Origin: Nonomuraea angiospora
GTDB taxonomy: Bacteria; Actinomycetota; Actinomycetes; Streptosporangiales; Streptosporangiaceae
DNA length: 64,000 bases
Assembly: GCF_014873145.1 (NCBI RefSeq)
Contig: NZ_JADBEK010000001.1
Coordinates: forward strand, 2,542,001 to 2,606,000
Direction of reading: 5' to 3'
Shown here: one piece after another, positions 34,009-43,355 of the stretch
Layout: each line of letters begins with the position of its first letter
Numbering within the stretch: position 1 is the stretch's first letter
Made by a program: the position numbers and the translations under genes
The notes under the pieces: generated by a model
The model's input: the letters and a program-made list of their open reading frames with translations, nothing else
What the model was told of the DNA's origin: nothing
The model's database searches: none

Positions 34009-34701
34009 GTGCATACGAACAGGCGGGCAACCGCAATTGCGGGAACACTGATCATCGTAGGCATGATCGCCGGTGTGCTGAGCATCGTTCCCGCTCTCGA
34101 GGAGCCACGCCATCTCGCTCTCATTTCCGCACACGAGAGCCAGGTCATCGTCGGCGCAGTTGCTCAGTCCATCATGATCCCCGCCTATGTCGGGTTCGCG
34201 CTGTACCTTTATCCGACATTGAGGGCGGAGAACGAAGCGCTCAGCCTTGGTTTCCTTGGGTTCAGGCTGATCGCAGCGACGTTCCACTTCATAGGCGTGA
34301 TTTCCCTGCCCTTGTTTCTTGTGCTGGGCCATGGATTCACCCAAGCCGGCGCTTCGGACGCATCCCACCTCGAGGTCTTGGGCGAGTTGCTGCGGACGGC
34401 GCGCGACTTGGTCAATCACGTCGCATTGATCATCTCGCTGAGCCTCGGAGATCTCCTGTTGTTCCGCATTCTGTGGCGGTCGAGATCTGTCCCTCGATGG
34501 TTATCCGGGTGGGGATTCCTGGGAATCGGAGCAGCTATATCGGCGAGCTTCTTGGTGCTGCTTCGCCTAACCGACGTGGTCACGCCACTCTATCTGGCCA
34601 TGAATGCGCCACTGGGCCTGCAGAGCTTTGTCTTCGCCGTGTGGTTGATGACAAGAGGCTTCGCTACGAATACATCAACCACGGCCCACCAGCACGGCTG
34701 A
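34009..34701 (+). CDS. DUF4386 family membrane protein
   Basis: A 230-residue integral membrane protein with about six helices: ATAIAGTLIIVGMIAGVLSI, AVAQSIMIPAYVGFALYLYP, FLGFRLIAATFHFIGVISLP, VNHVALIISLSLGDLLLFRI, LSGWGFLGIGAAISASFLVL, and the last LGLQSFVFAVWLMTRGF. This layout is that of DUF4386 proteins, whose function is unknown. The start is GTG 34009. GC content is clearly lower than in most of the window, as is the following non-coding stretch, which hints at foreign origin together with the nearby transposon relics. Confidence 0.85.
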   Translation: MHTNRRATAIAGTLIIVGMIAGVLSIVPALEEPRHLALISAHESQVIVGAVAQSIMIPAYVGFALYLYPTLRAENEALSLGFLGFRLIAATFHFIGVISLPLFLVLGHGFTQAGASDASHLEVLGELLRTARDLVNHVALIISLSLGDLLLFRILWRSRSVPRWLSGWGFLGIGAAISASFLVLLRLTDVVTPLYLAMNAPLGLQSFVFAVWLMTRGFATNTSTTAHQHG

Positions 34702-35264
34702 CGCGCAGGCCGTCCCCCTTTGTTGCGATGACCTGCGGATTCCGCCACTCGTGAGGCGTTGACCAGGGAGCATCTGATCCCGTAGCACGTGACGCACTCC
34801 GGGCTTGCCGCTCACCAAGGCGCCGTCGTTCCGCCGCTCGCCCCCCGCCTGCCACCCTCGGGCAGCAGCGACTCGAGCCGCTCCCGCTCCGCATTGGTTG
34901 AGCGACCTCGACGCATACGCGAATCGTGACGATCCGGCAACGGTTAGCCAGTAGATCCAAGAAGCAAACTCTTAGAGCCTGCTGACAAACGATTTTGTCG
35001 CAGGGGCTGGGGTGGAGATGCCTTGCTCGAGGCCATTTGCGTGATGTGCCCGCGGACAGGAGCGGGCTCCTGATAGCTGAGGTGTTGTCTACGCAACTCG
35101 GCGGCCAGGAGCCCGTGGTTGTCTGTTTACCCGCCCGCGTCCTCGGGCGCCAGCGATTGCGCCTCACCGGGGTGCCGATGTCATACCGAAGGCCGGCACC
35201 GCGAGCATGTCCCGGCGAGGGCGTGCTCGCGAACCGGTCATGATCGGAACACGTTTACAGAGAT
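34702..35264. other. 563-bp gap without recognisable gene; one hairpin
   Basis: I see no credible coding frame on either strand here. GC content is lower than average in the part at 34910-35000. A perfect hairpin CAGGAGC-GG-GCTCCTG is at 35057-35072 and a related CAGGAGCCCG follows at about 35106. The stretch may be residue of a mobile element, given the relics on both sides, but no transposase similarity was found. Confidence 0.4.
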
Positions 35265-35687
35265 ATGCTTCGATTTCTCGCGGTTCTCGCGCTCGCCGTG
35301 ACCCTCTGCGGTTGCCAGGGTGAGCAAGGATGCACGCTGATCGGCACGCGCGTGGGCGTCCAGGTGGATGTCGCCGCCCCGCTCGCCAGCCGGGTGGTAG
35401 CGGCGAAGCTGGAGGTGTGCCAGGCGGGTAGGTGCACCGAGCCCAAGCTGGAGCTCTTCCCCTCCGACCAGGGCGGCAAGTACGGGTTCGGCGACGTCGG
35501 GGGGCTGCGCAAGGAATGGGCCACCGTACGGCTGAGGCTCACGGACGCCGCCGGGAAGGAGGTGCTCGACCGCACCATCGACGTCACTCCCAAAGGCCGC
35601 TTCCCCAACGGCCCGCAGTGCGGCGAGGGCGGCCCGAACGCGCAGGTGGAGGTCAACGGCGAAGGCCGGATGCGGGAACGGCCCTGA
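35265..35687 (+). CDS. Small lipoprotein
   Basis: A 140-residue exported protein. The N-terminus is a lipoprotein signal (MLRFLAVLALAVTLCGCQG) with a lipobox ending at Cys17. The mature part contains several Cys (GCTLIGTRVGVQVDV, EVCQAGRCTEPKLEL, GPQCGEGG) that could form disulfides, and an Ig-like β pattern (WATVRLRLTDAAGKEVLDRT). Such small actinobacterial lipoproteins have no assigned function. It is isolated between a gap and the IS5/IS3 relic. Confidence 0.8.
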   Translation: MLRFLAVLALAVTLCGCQGEQGCTLIGTRVGVQVDVAAPLASRVVAAKLEVCQAGRCTEPKLELFPSDQGGKYGFGDVGGLRKEWATVRLRLTDAAGKEVLDRTIDVTPKGRFPNGPQCGEGGPNAQVEVNGEGRMRERP

Positions 35688-35764
35688 CGCATTGACCGCA
35701 CGTCGCGCCGCGCCTAGCGTCCCCCGTAATAGAGTTTTGAGTCTAAGCGCCAAGTGGCAAAGGC

Positions 35765-36590
35765 TTAAGTGCTTGCGGGGATGGGTCCGTAGAGGGCTGG
35801 TCCGATCTTGTTGATGTAGCCCTGGTGCGACCATTGGAACAGCTGAACGCGGAAGCTGTTGATGTTCTCGATCTCGAGGAGGGCGGCCAGTTCCGGCGGC
35901 GGGTCGGCCCAACGGCCCGCGGGTAGCTGGCCGGCCAGTTCACGGGCCAGGCGGCGGGTCATCTGGTGCACGGTGGCCCACCAGATCACGGCTTCATGGT
36001 GTTCAGGCTTGCTTTCGTAGACCCGTACCAGCCGCCGGTAGCGGGTCAGCCAGGCCAACGTTCGTTCTGCCACCCACCTGCGGGGCAGAACGACGAAGCC
36101 GCCCATGTCGTCGGTGCGCTTGACGATCGTGATGGCCAGGCGCAGCACGTCGCGTGCCCAGGTGACCAGCCGTCCGGCGTAGCCGCCATCGGCCCACACC
36201 AGATTGATAGTGGAGTACTTCTCGGTCAGCAGCGCCAGCAACGGGTGTGCGCCGTCAGGGTCTTGGACGGAGGCGGCGGTGACGATCATGCACAACAGCA
36301 GCCCGAGCGTGTCGACCGCGATGTGCCGTTTCTGTCCCTTGATCTTCTTGCCTGCGTCGTAGCCGCAGGTCGCGGCCTCGACGGTGTCGGCTGCCTTGAC
36401 CGTCTGGGAGTCGATGCATCCGGCCGTCGGCAGCTCGCCCCGCCCGGCCATGACCCACAGCCGGCCGCGTAACCGCCCGGCCAGCCGCTCCGGCAGACCA
36501 CGCCGGGACCAGCGCCCACGGCCGGTGCAGTCGTCCTTGCGCGCCCGTACCAGCCCGAACCGGCCCAGGACCGCGGTGCGACGCTGTGGC
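35765..36590 (-). pseudogene. 5'-truncated IS5-family transposase
   Basis: The minus strand keeps the DDE core of an IS5-type transposase: AGCIDSQTVKAADTVEAATC, GYDAGKKIKGQKRHIAVDTL, VWADGGYAGRLVTWARDVLR, and GGFVVLPRRWVAERTLAWLT. An intact frame runs from at least 36451 to 35765, but the usual N-terminal DUF4096 part is missing and upstream sequence merges into an IS3-type orfB start. The C-terminal end (LFQWSHQGYINKIGPALYGP) is longer than normal. No terminal inverted repeats were found, so it is unlikely to move. Confidence 0.75.
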
Positions 36591-36790
36591 GGGAGTAAAA
36601 GGCGGCACGGGAGACTCCCAGCAGCTCACACGCCCGCTTGACGCTGTGGCCCCCCTGCTTCTCCGCCTCGGTGAACGGATCCACGCTCACCGGGTCTCCC
36701 TCACGATGAAAGCCGTCGCACGCTTGAGCACATCGACGTCCTCGCGCAGTCGCCGATTCTCGCGCCGCAACGCAGCAGTACGCGCGCCTG
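36576..36790 (-). pseudogene. IS3-family orfA end and orfB start, truncated
   Basis: The minus strand encodes the last residues of an IS3-type OrfA leucine zipper (ALRRENRRLREDVDVLKRAT, AFIVRETR, stop at 36687) and, from GTG 36690, the start of OrfB (DPFTEAEKQGGHSVKRACEL followed by LGVSRAAFYSRHS). After residue ~35 OrfB runs into the IS5-like transposase. This shows two elements fused by deletion or insertion. Confidence 0.75.
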
Positions 36791-37110
36791 CGCGAACGCG
36801 GGGGTTACCGGAACGACAGCGCCCTGGCTGAGCGTGCGGACGTGCTCGCCTTCACCGGCGCTCCCTTGACGGACGCGATCGAGGTCGTCGGCACACCTTG
36901 GCTCGAACTGGCGCACGACTCCGACACGCCGCACGCCGCACCGCCTCCGCGCCGGCCGTCGCATCCGGCTGCTGGTGGCAGGCGGAGAACACCCCCGCTG
37001 GGAGCGCAGCCTCGGCACGGGTGAGGACCCGGCCGGCGAGCACGTGCGTGACGCCGTCGGCGGGCGGCCTACCGCGGCTGGACGCGAGCTGGCATGCTCG
37101 AGTCGGCACC
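36786..37110 (+). pseudogene. C-terminal relic of a CocE/NonD-type hydrolase
   Basis: The plus strand reads GGYRNDSALAERADVLAFTG, APLTDAIEVVGTPWLELAHD, SDTPH, then in another frame HRLRAGRRIRLLVAGGEHPR and WERSLGTGEDPA. This matches the β-sandwich C-terminal domain of CocE/NonD (X-Pro dipeptidyl-peptidase-like) hydrolases. A stretch in the middle is deleted with a frameshift. The catalytic α/β domain is gone, apparently replaced by the IS fragments. Confidence 0.65.
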
Positions 37111-37130
37111 CCGCCCGGTGGAGGCTACCC

Positions 37131-39383
37131 ATGGCGCTCGCACCCCTGACCCTGCTCGTCCCCGAGCTCCGCGCGGCTCCTTACGCGGGCGGCACGGACG
37201 TCCTGGACGACCTGGTGACCTGGGCGACCGCGCCCGGCCCCACCTCGGTGCGCCTGGTCTCCGGCCCGGCGGGAACCGGCAAGACGCGGCTGGCGGTCGA
37301 GCTGGCCGCCCGGCTTCCCGCGCCCGGCCCGCCCGCCGCTGGAGCGCCGTTCGTCTGGGCGCGGCCGGGCGCGCGGCCGCCGGAGCCGGAGGGGCCGGCG
37401 CTGGTGATCGTGGAGGACGCCGACGCGCACGAGGTCGGCGCCCTGGCCGGCCTGCTGGCCGGCGCGATCGGCAGGCCGGGTACGCGGGTGCTGCTGCTGG
37501 CCAGGTCGTTCCCCATGATGTGGGCGACGTGGGCGGAAGAGGTCCACACCTCTCCTGAGCAGGAGGCGTTCGCGCTGGTCGGACGGGCGGAAAGCATGAC
37601 CCTGCCGTCCGTGGAGCTGGACTTCGCCGCGGTCCACGCCGCCATCGCCGCCAAGTTGGGCCTCGCGCCGTCGCCGGCGCCGTCATGGCGGCCGTCCGAA
37701 GCCGCGACCCCGCTGGACGTGCAGGCCGCCGCCCTGGCCACGCTCCTCGCCGACGGCCGGGACGTGAGCCTCGACGTCGACGGGTTGCTGCGGCTGGAGG
37801 AGGAACGGTGGCTGGCGGTGGCCGCCGGCCTGGGCCTGGCGCCCGGCCTTGACCTGCTGCGCGACGTACTGGCCGTGGCCGCCGCGCTGGACGGCTCGGT
37901 GTTCGGTGACGGCGACCTGGAGCTGGGCGAGCTGCTGCTGCGCGTGCCGGAGCTCGCGTACGCCGACAGCGAGGAGCGGCGCGACCTGGTGCGCTGGCTA
38001 CGGACGGCCTACCCGCCTTCGGCGGTGCCCGCGGCCGGCCGGCCCGCGTGGCCGGAGGACCTCATGCTCGGCCTGGCCGCCGGCCATCTCACGCGGCGGC
38101 CCGAGCTGGCCGCGCGCCTGCTGCGCAGGCTGTCGGACCGGCGAGCCTGGCGCGCCCTGGTCGCTCTGGCCAGGACCGCCGCGGGCCGCCCCGAGGGCGT
38201 ACGCGCGCTGGCCGCGGTGCTGGGCCAGGACCTGACCGGGCTGCAGAACGTGCTGACGGCGGCGCTCGGCACCGGCGTCACCGGCACGCTCGACGCAGCG
38301 CTGGCGCTCGCCCTGGACGAGCCGTTGCGCGCGGGAGCCACGCTGGCGGAGCTCCTTCCCGGCCCGGCCGCGCTGGACGAGGCGGCCCTGGCGGTCCTGC
38401 TGCCGATGACCAACGGCCTGGCCGGCGCGGACGAGGCGGCGCAGACCTCCGCCGCCGACCTGCGGTGGCTGCAGGGGAAGCGGCTGTCCGAGCTCGGCCA
38501 CGACGACGAGGCCGCGGACGCCCTGCGCGACGCGGTGCGGTTGTACCGGTCGATCCCGGGCGAGCGTGAAAGTCTCGCGCTCGCGCTCAACAGCCTCTAC
38601 AACTGCCTCATGGGCCTGGGCCGGCAGGAGGAGGCGCACGCCGCCATCGTCGAGGAGGTCGAGCTGAACCGGGCGCTGGCCGGGAGATCCCCGGGCCATC
38701 GCGCCGCCTACGCCGCCTCACTCAGCAACCTCAGCGCGGCCCTGGGCCGGCGCGGGCGCGAGGAGGAGGCGCTGGCGTCGGTTTCGGAGGCGGTGTCGAT
38801 CCTGCGCGTGCTGTCGGGCGCCCGCCCACGGGAGCACGACGCCGACCTCGCCGGCGCCCTGGCCAACGAGGCGTACGCGCTGACGCGGCTGGGACGCCCC
38901 GAGGAGGCCCTGGCCGGGCTGTACCAGGCGCTGGAGATCCGGCGCAGGCAGGCCGGCGAAGACCCGGCCGCCTTCCTGCCCAAGCTGCTGCTGGTCCTCA
39001 ACAACCTGTCCGCCACCCTGCGCGAGAGCGACCGGCTCACCCAGGCCGCCGAGATGGCCCGGCGCGCCGTCACGGTCGCGGGCGAGCTGGCGCCGGCGCA
39101 GGCGCGGGCGCAGCGCCCGCTGATCGCGGCGACCCTGCTCAACAAGGCGGTGGTGGGCGCGTACCTGGGCGACGCGGCGGCCGCCGAGGCCGACATCGAG
39201 GCTGCGCTGGACATCCAGCGGCAGTTGGCGGTCGAACGGCCGCAGCAGTACGGCGGGCAACTGGAGAAGATGCTGCGCGATCGGCAGCGGCTGCTGGACT
39301 TCCTACTTGCTCAGCAGGTCGATCAGCATCTGGACGATCCGGCCGACGTTCGGCACGCCTCTGACGTCGGCGACGAACCTTAG
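37131..39383 (+). CDS. P-loop NTPase with TPR repeats
   Basis: A 750-residue protein. The N-terminal ATPase has its P-loop in VSGPAGTGKTRLAVELAARL (about residue 45) and a Walker B-like strand ALVIVEDADAHEVGALAG; the region VLLLARSFPMMWATW resembles sensor strands of NACHT/STAND proteins. The second half carries at least six TPR-like repeats (ALRDAVRLYRSIPGERESLA; EEALASVSEAVSILRVLSG; EEALAGLYQALEIRRRQAG; ADIEAALDIQRQLAVERP). ATG 37131 follows GGTGGAGG. It converges on the CHAT operon and its last 27 codons overlap the small gene there. It could be the sensor/ATPase of a system whose effector is the CHAT protein; that link is inference. Confidence 0.85.
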   Translation: MALAPLTLLVPELRAAPYAGGTDVLDDLVTWATAPGPTSVRLVSGPAGTGKTRLAVELAARLPAPGPPAAGAPFVWARPGARPPEPEGPALVIVEDADAHEVGALAGLLAGAIGRPGTRVLLLARSFPMMWATWAEEVHTSPEQEAFALVGRAESMTLPSVELDFAAVHAAIAAKLGLAPSPAPSWRPSEAATPLDVQAAALATLLADGRDVSLDVDGLLRLEEERWLAVAAGLGLAPGLDLLRDVLAVAAALDGSVFGDGDLELGELLLRVPELAYADSEERRDLVRWLRTAYPPSAVPAAGRPAWPEDLMLGLAAGHLTRRPELAARLLRRLSDRRAWRALVALARTAAGRPEGVRALAAVLGQDLTGLQNVLTAALGTGVTGTLDAALALALDEPLRAGATLAELLPGPAALDEAALAVLLPMTNGLAGADEAAQTSAADLRWLQGKRLSELGHDDEAADALRDAVRLYRSIPGERESLALALNSLYNCLMGLGRQEEAHAAIVEEVELNRALAGRSPGHRAAYAASLSNLSAALGRRGREEEALASVSEAVSILRVLSGARPREHDADLAGALANEAYALTRLGRPEEALAGLYQALEIRRRQAGEDPAAFLPKLLLVLNNLSATLRESDRLTQAAEMARRAVTVAGELAPAQARAQRPLIAATLLNKAVVGAYLGDAAAAEADIEAALDIQRQLAVERPQQYGGQLEKMLRDRQRLLDFLLAQQVDQHLDDPADVRHASDVGDEP

Positions 39384-39776
39384 CTCGTCGTCCTTGCGCT
39401 TCCTCCGCAGCTCGATCCGGGGACGCATGATCGCCACCGCGGCGCCGATCGCGATCACCGCGGCGATCGTGTCCGGGCCGATGGGCAGCGTGCTGCGCTG
39501 ACGTACCCGCTCGACGGCGGATTCGACCTCGGGAGCGACATCGGGCAGGGCGGCCAGCTCGGCCAGCAGTTCCCGCGCCGAGGGAGCGGGCGCGCCGGCG
39601 GTGACCTGGACGTCGAGGGCGTCGGCCAGCTCACGCACGAAGGCGCGGTCCCGCCCCGTCTTGGCCTCGATCTCCTGCTGGGTGGTGGCCGGCTCCTCGT
39701 CCTGGTCGAAGGCCGTCATGAGGTGCTGCAGCACGCGTACCGCTTCTTCTTCGCTCAGGTCCTCGATGGGGGGCAT
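39303..39776 (-). CDS. Small CHAT-operon protein with a hydrophobic helix
   Basis: A 157-residue protein encoded 9 bp after the CHAT gene, with TGAGGAGC as ribosome site. The N-terminal half is helical and acidic (PPIEDLSEEEAVRVLQHLMT; IEAKTGRDRAFVRELADALD). Residues near 100-117 form a hydrophobic helix (IAAVIAIGAAVAIMRP), then a basic and β-like C-terminal (IELRRKRKDDELRFVADVRG). This helix-then-strand layout recalls small effector-associated proteins found beside bacterial conflict NTPases, but I cannot name a family. It overlaps the convergent TPR gene by 81 bp. Confidence 0.7.
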   Translation of the reverse strand: MPPIEDLSEEEAVRVLQHLMTAFDQDEEPATTQQEIEAKTGRDRAFVRELADALDVQVTAGAPAPSARELLAELAALPDVAPEVESAVERVRQRSTLPIGPDTIAAVIAIGAAVAIMRPRIELRRKRKDDELRFVADVRGVPNVGRIVQMLIDLLSK

Positions 39777-39785
39777 GGGCGCTCC

Positions 39786-42700
39786 TCAGCAACCGATCAG
39801 TTTGAAGGCAGACCAATGGTAGAGATGCCGCCACTCGGGACGGTCCGGATCGTCGTACATCGCGTGCTGCGCGTCGGCCAGCGCCCGCCACTTCGGGACC
39901 CCGTCCCGCAGCCAGAGCCGGTAGAAGTCCTCCAGGACGCGGGTGGAGGAGCTCAGGTCCACGTCCCACAGCGGCGCCACCACCGTGTCGGCGCCCGCGG
40001 CGAGGAAAGCCCTGGTCGGGCCCCACATCTCGTCGCTGGCCGCGCTCACGCCGCGGCCCAGCGAGCACGCCTGCAGGGTGACGTGGGCGGCCCGGGTGCC
40101 CTGTCCCATGAGATCGCGGCCGGACAGCAGCGCACTGTCCTGCCCGCCGGGCACGGAGCTGAGCGCGAAACCCGAGCGCATCACGTCCGCCGTGTCGTGG
40201 AAGGCGCCGTGGGCGAGCAGGTGGTGCAGCACCACCGACCGGGTCGTCGTCTGGAACGCCTCGACCGTGGCATGTTCGCCGAACGTCTCACGGACGCTCG
40301 GGAACGAGCCGCTCAGCACCCGTACGAGCGCGCGGTGCGCGCCGCCCATGACCTCGAGGTCGTCGCCCGGCATCGGCGCCGTGGTCACCCCGGCCCGGAC
40401 GAACCGCGGGTCCTCCCGGGCTGCGGACCTGGACATGAGGAAGTCGAGCATGCCGAGGCTGGGCGCGTACGTCCACCCCGGCCGGTGGCCGCGCCGCCAC
40501 AGCCGGGGCAGCAGGAGGGCGTGCACCGGCAGGTTGTGCCACTGCTGGTGCGGCAGGGCCACCACCAGCTCGCGGTCCTCCAGGTACGGCAGGGCAGCCG
40601 CCAGCGACTCGCCGACCTCGTCCAGGCCGCTCAGGAAACGGGCGTGATGGCGGCCCGGGTCTCGCGGGTCGACCGCCCCGAAGAGCCCTGCGGCCGAGAA
40701 GTAGGCCTGCATGCGGGTGACGACCCGCTCCAGCCGGCCGGCCGGCAGCGGGAGGCGCAGCATCGCGGGCGGCCCATCGGGGTCGCGCAGGACGGCGAGG
40801 AAGGTCTCGTGCGCGCCCGTGTAGAACGACATCAGCGCCGTACGCTCAGGCAGCCGCCGCCACAGGGCGCGGACGGCCTCCTCGTCCACGATGGCCGGCG
40901 GCTCGTCCTGCTCTCCTTGCCAGGCGCGCTCCGCGAGGTCCACGCGGGGATCGGCGAGCGCCTCCCAGGGCAGCTCGGCGACCGGTTCGCCGGCGTCCGC
41001 GCGCGCGGCGGGCGGGCGGCTCGGCAGGCCGAGCACGAGGTCGCGGCGGAACCAGCGGCTCTTGGCGTTCTCGATCTCCAGCAGCACCTCCAGCGGCCGC
41101 GCATTCACCACTTCGGGATGCCGGGTGGCGATGCGCGCCAGCCGGCCGATCACGTCGATGGCCATCCATCCCCCGTGCGTCTCCCTGGGGCGCGGCGGCC
41201 TGATCAGGTTGACGTACCCGGCCTGCTGGCCCTGCCTGGCCGCCCGGAACATCGCATAGGCGTCCTGCGGCTCCCCGATGTCCAGGGCCAGGTCGCCGGC
41301 CATCACCAGGACGGGCGTCTCCTTGCTGGCGCTGATCAGGCCGTACGCCTGGGACCGGGTCACGTGCCTGCCCATCTCGGTGGCGAAGCGGTGCAGCGCG
41401 CTGGGTTCGGTGTAGGCGAGCTTGCGCAGGGCCGCCAGCATGAACCAGCCCGCGGTGTGCGCGAGGGCTTCGTCCTGGGCCAGGTCCGGGGCCTTGGCCA
41501 GCTCGAGCAGGTGGGAGGCGGCCCCCGCGTGGTCGCCGAGCAGGTCCGCGACCCGCCAGCGGTAGAGCTCGATCGTACGCAGGGACCGCGCGTCCTCGGC
41601 GTCCTGGCCGGCCGCGTACCCCTGCCGGGCGCGTTCCAGGTGGGCCGCGGCCCGCTCCAGCAGCGTGCGCGACTCCTCGTCCAAGGGCGACAGGTAGCGG
41701 TGCTCGGGCTCGTGGTCGGAGAAGGCGATCGTGATGGAGATGCCGGCGCTCATGTTGAGAAGGTCTTCGACCAGCGGGTGCTCGAACGCGGCCGGGTTGC
41801 CGAGCGCGGCGGTGACGTGCGTGATCGCCTCGTCGACCCAGCCCAGGTACTCGCAGGACATGGCCGCGATCCGGCGGGCGACGCGGGCCTCGTCGTGTCT
41901 GCCGGCTTGCTCGGCGAGGGTGGCGACCCAGGAGGCCACCCATTCGGCGTGGTCGAAGCGGTCCTCGTCCAGCAGGCGGTCCGCCAGGCGCAGCCCGACG
42001 GCGATCGAGGCGCCTGTCTCCTCGGCGGTGGACGGCGGTCCGACGTAGCGGTGGTAGACGTAGGAGCGGAAGCCCGGCAGCAGCCGCCCCGCCTCGATGA
42101 ACGAGATCGTCTCGCGCAGGTAGAGGTCGGCTTCGGCGACGTCGTTGGCGACCTCGCCGACGTCGTCCTGTCCGGTCATGATGAGAGTGCGTGGCAGGCC
42201 GTCCTTCGGCTGGACCTGCAGCACCCGCAGGCCGTGTTCGCGGGCGAACTTACGCAGGTCGCCGGCCTGCGCCCAGGCGGGCCATTCGACGGTGGGCGAA
42301 CGCACGATCGACGTGCCGTACAGGAAGAGCACGGCCTCGGCGTTCGTGCGGGGATCGCGGCGGGAGACGGGCGGGACGGCGAGCGTGGTCCAGACGTCGC
42401 CGGTGTTCGGATACACGGCCCAGATCCGCGCGGCCGGCCATTCCGGCTGGGTGACCGGCACCTCACCGAGGACCCTGAGGAACAGGGAGCGGGCGGCGGA
42501 CTCGATGAGGGGCGGGGTGTCGCCGGTGTCCGGTTCGAGGTAGCAGACCTGGTGGGTGGCCCGGGCGAAGTGGCCGGTGATCAGGTGAGCCCGGACGTCC
42601 AGCCCGGCCAGCCGGTACGGGCCGTTGACGCGTAACCGCGCCGTCAGGGCCTTGGCCGCGTCCAGGGCCAGCGTCCGGTCCGTGGTGCCGGGCGGCCGGT

Positions 42701-43247
42701 GGTAGGGGAAGATCGCCAGCCGTTCGTCGACGATCCAGGTGTCGATGAGCATGGCCGGCTCGTGCGCAGCCCTGGCGGCGTCAGCGAGTCGCCGGCACAG
42801 CAGGCGCAGCCGCCGGCCACGCGGCGGCTCTGCCCGCGTGACCAGCACGAACTGCCAGGTCTTGGCGTCGATCTCGGCGCGCAGGAGGTAGGCGGCCTGG
42901 CGTTTCCTGCCTTTGAACGGTCCTGACACCTCCACCGGGCGGGTGGGTTCCATGGCGTCGAGGAAGTCGAGTGCGGCCGATACGAGCTCGTCGTCCGGCA
43001 GGCCGTCGCCCTGGGGCAAGGGGTACAGGCCGTAGGGGTCGTCCTCACCGGGCGGCGCCGGCGCGCGGATCGCGATCCAGGTGCCGGTGGCGGGGCCGGG
43101 TTGTGCGGCGGCGTGGTCGAGCAGGGCGGTGAGGGTGCCGCTGTCCATGGGACGCGGCTCGTCGACGATCACGAGCGTGTGGAGACGGCCTCCGTGGTGG
43201 CCGCGCCAAACCCATACGGTTTCGAACTCGAGCAGATCACGCGGCAT
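39786..43247 (-). CDS. CHAT-domain (caspase-like) protein with large N-terminal sensor region
   Basis: A 1153-residue protein. The C-terminal ~330 residues are a CHAT domain, a caspase/separase-type cysteine protease fold: VVALPHQQWHNLPVHALLLP, the catalytic His in LLAHGAFHDTADV (His1013) and Cys in VTLQACSLGRGVSA (Cys1061), then AFLAAGADTVVAPLWDVD and the usual ending WSAFKLIGC. Residues about 480-800 are helical repeats like TPR (LLERAAAHLERARQGYAAGQ). The first ~350 residues contain two similar α/β parts of unknown family. It heads a two-gene operon. Such proteases cut specific targets after an infection or stress signal; the target is unknown. Confidence 0.88.
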   Translation of the reverse strand: MPRDLLEFETVWVWRGHHGGRLHTLVIVDEPRPMDSGTLTALLDHAAAQPGPATGTWIAIRAPAPPGEDDPYGLYPLPQGDGLPDDELVSAALDFLDAMEPTRPVEVSGPFKGRKRQAAYLLRAEIDAKTWQFVLVTRAEPPRGRRLRLLCRRLADAARAAHEPAMLIDTWIVDERLAIFPYHRPPGTTDRTLALDAAKALTARLRVNGPYRLAGLDVRAHLITGHFARATHQVCYLEPDTGDTPPLIESAARSLFLRVLGEVPVTQPEWPAARIWAVYPNTGDVWTTLAVPPVSRRDPRTNAEAVLFLYGTSIVRSPTVEWPAWAQAGDLRKFAREHGLRVLQVQPKDGLPRTLIMTGQDDVGEVANDVAEADLYLRETISFIEAGRLLPGFRSYVYHRYVGPPSTAEETGASIAVGLRLADRLLDEDRFDHAEWVASWVATLAEQAGRHDEARVARRIAAMSCEYLGWVDEAITHVTAALGNPAAFEHPLVEDLLNMSAGISITIAFSDHEPEHRYLSPLDEESRTLLERAAAHLERARQGYAAGQDAEDARSLRTIELYRWRVADLLGDHAGAASHLLELAKAPDLAQDEALAHTAGWFMLAALRKLAYTEPSALHRFATEMGRHVTRSQAYGLISASKETPVLVMAGDLALDIGEPQDAYAMFRAARQGQQAGYVNLIRPPRPRETHGGWMAIDVIGRLARIATRHPEVVNARPLEVLLEIENAKSRWFRRDLVLGLPSRPPAARADAGEPVAELPWEALADPRVDLAERAWQGEQDEPPAIVDEEAVRALWRRLPERTALMSFYTGAHETFLAVLRDPDGPPAMLRLPLPAGRLERVVTRMQAYFSAAGLFGAVDPRDPGRHHARFLSGLDEVGESLAAALPYLEDRELVVALPHQQWHNLPVHALLLPRLWRRGHRPGWTYAPSLGMLDFLMSRSAAREDPRFVRAGVTTAPMPGDDLEVMGGAHRALVRVLSGSFPSVRETFGEHATVEAFQTTTRSVVLHHLLAHGAFHDTADVMRSGFALSSVPGGQDSALLSGRDLMGQGTRAAHVTLQACSLGRGVSAASDEMWGPTRAFLAAGADTVVAPLWDVDLSSSTRVLEDFYRLWLRDGVPKWRALADAQHAMYDDPDRPEWRHLYHWSAFKLIGC

Positions 43248-43355
43248 GGCCCCACCTGACCTCGGAAGCTGGGATCAGCATAGGCGAAGGGGACGTGACT
43301 CGCCCGCGACCGGGCGGCGTCGCGCCGCACGTCTCCTCTGGGCAGGACTCGAATA

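Noticed and set aside
34702..35264. Frames of 80-170 codons in the gap as genes
   Set aside because: No plausible ribosome sites, skewed composition and no recognisable motifs; the two strands overlap each other with equal weakness.
29090..37110. Prophage or integrative element
   Set aside because: No integrase of the tyrosine or serine type, no structural phage genes, no tRNA and no attachment-like direct repeats were found.
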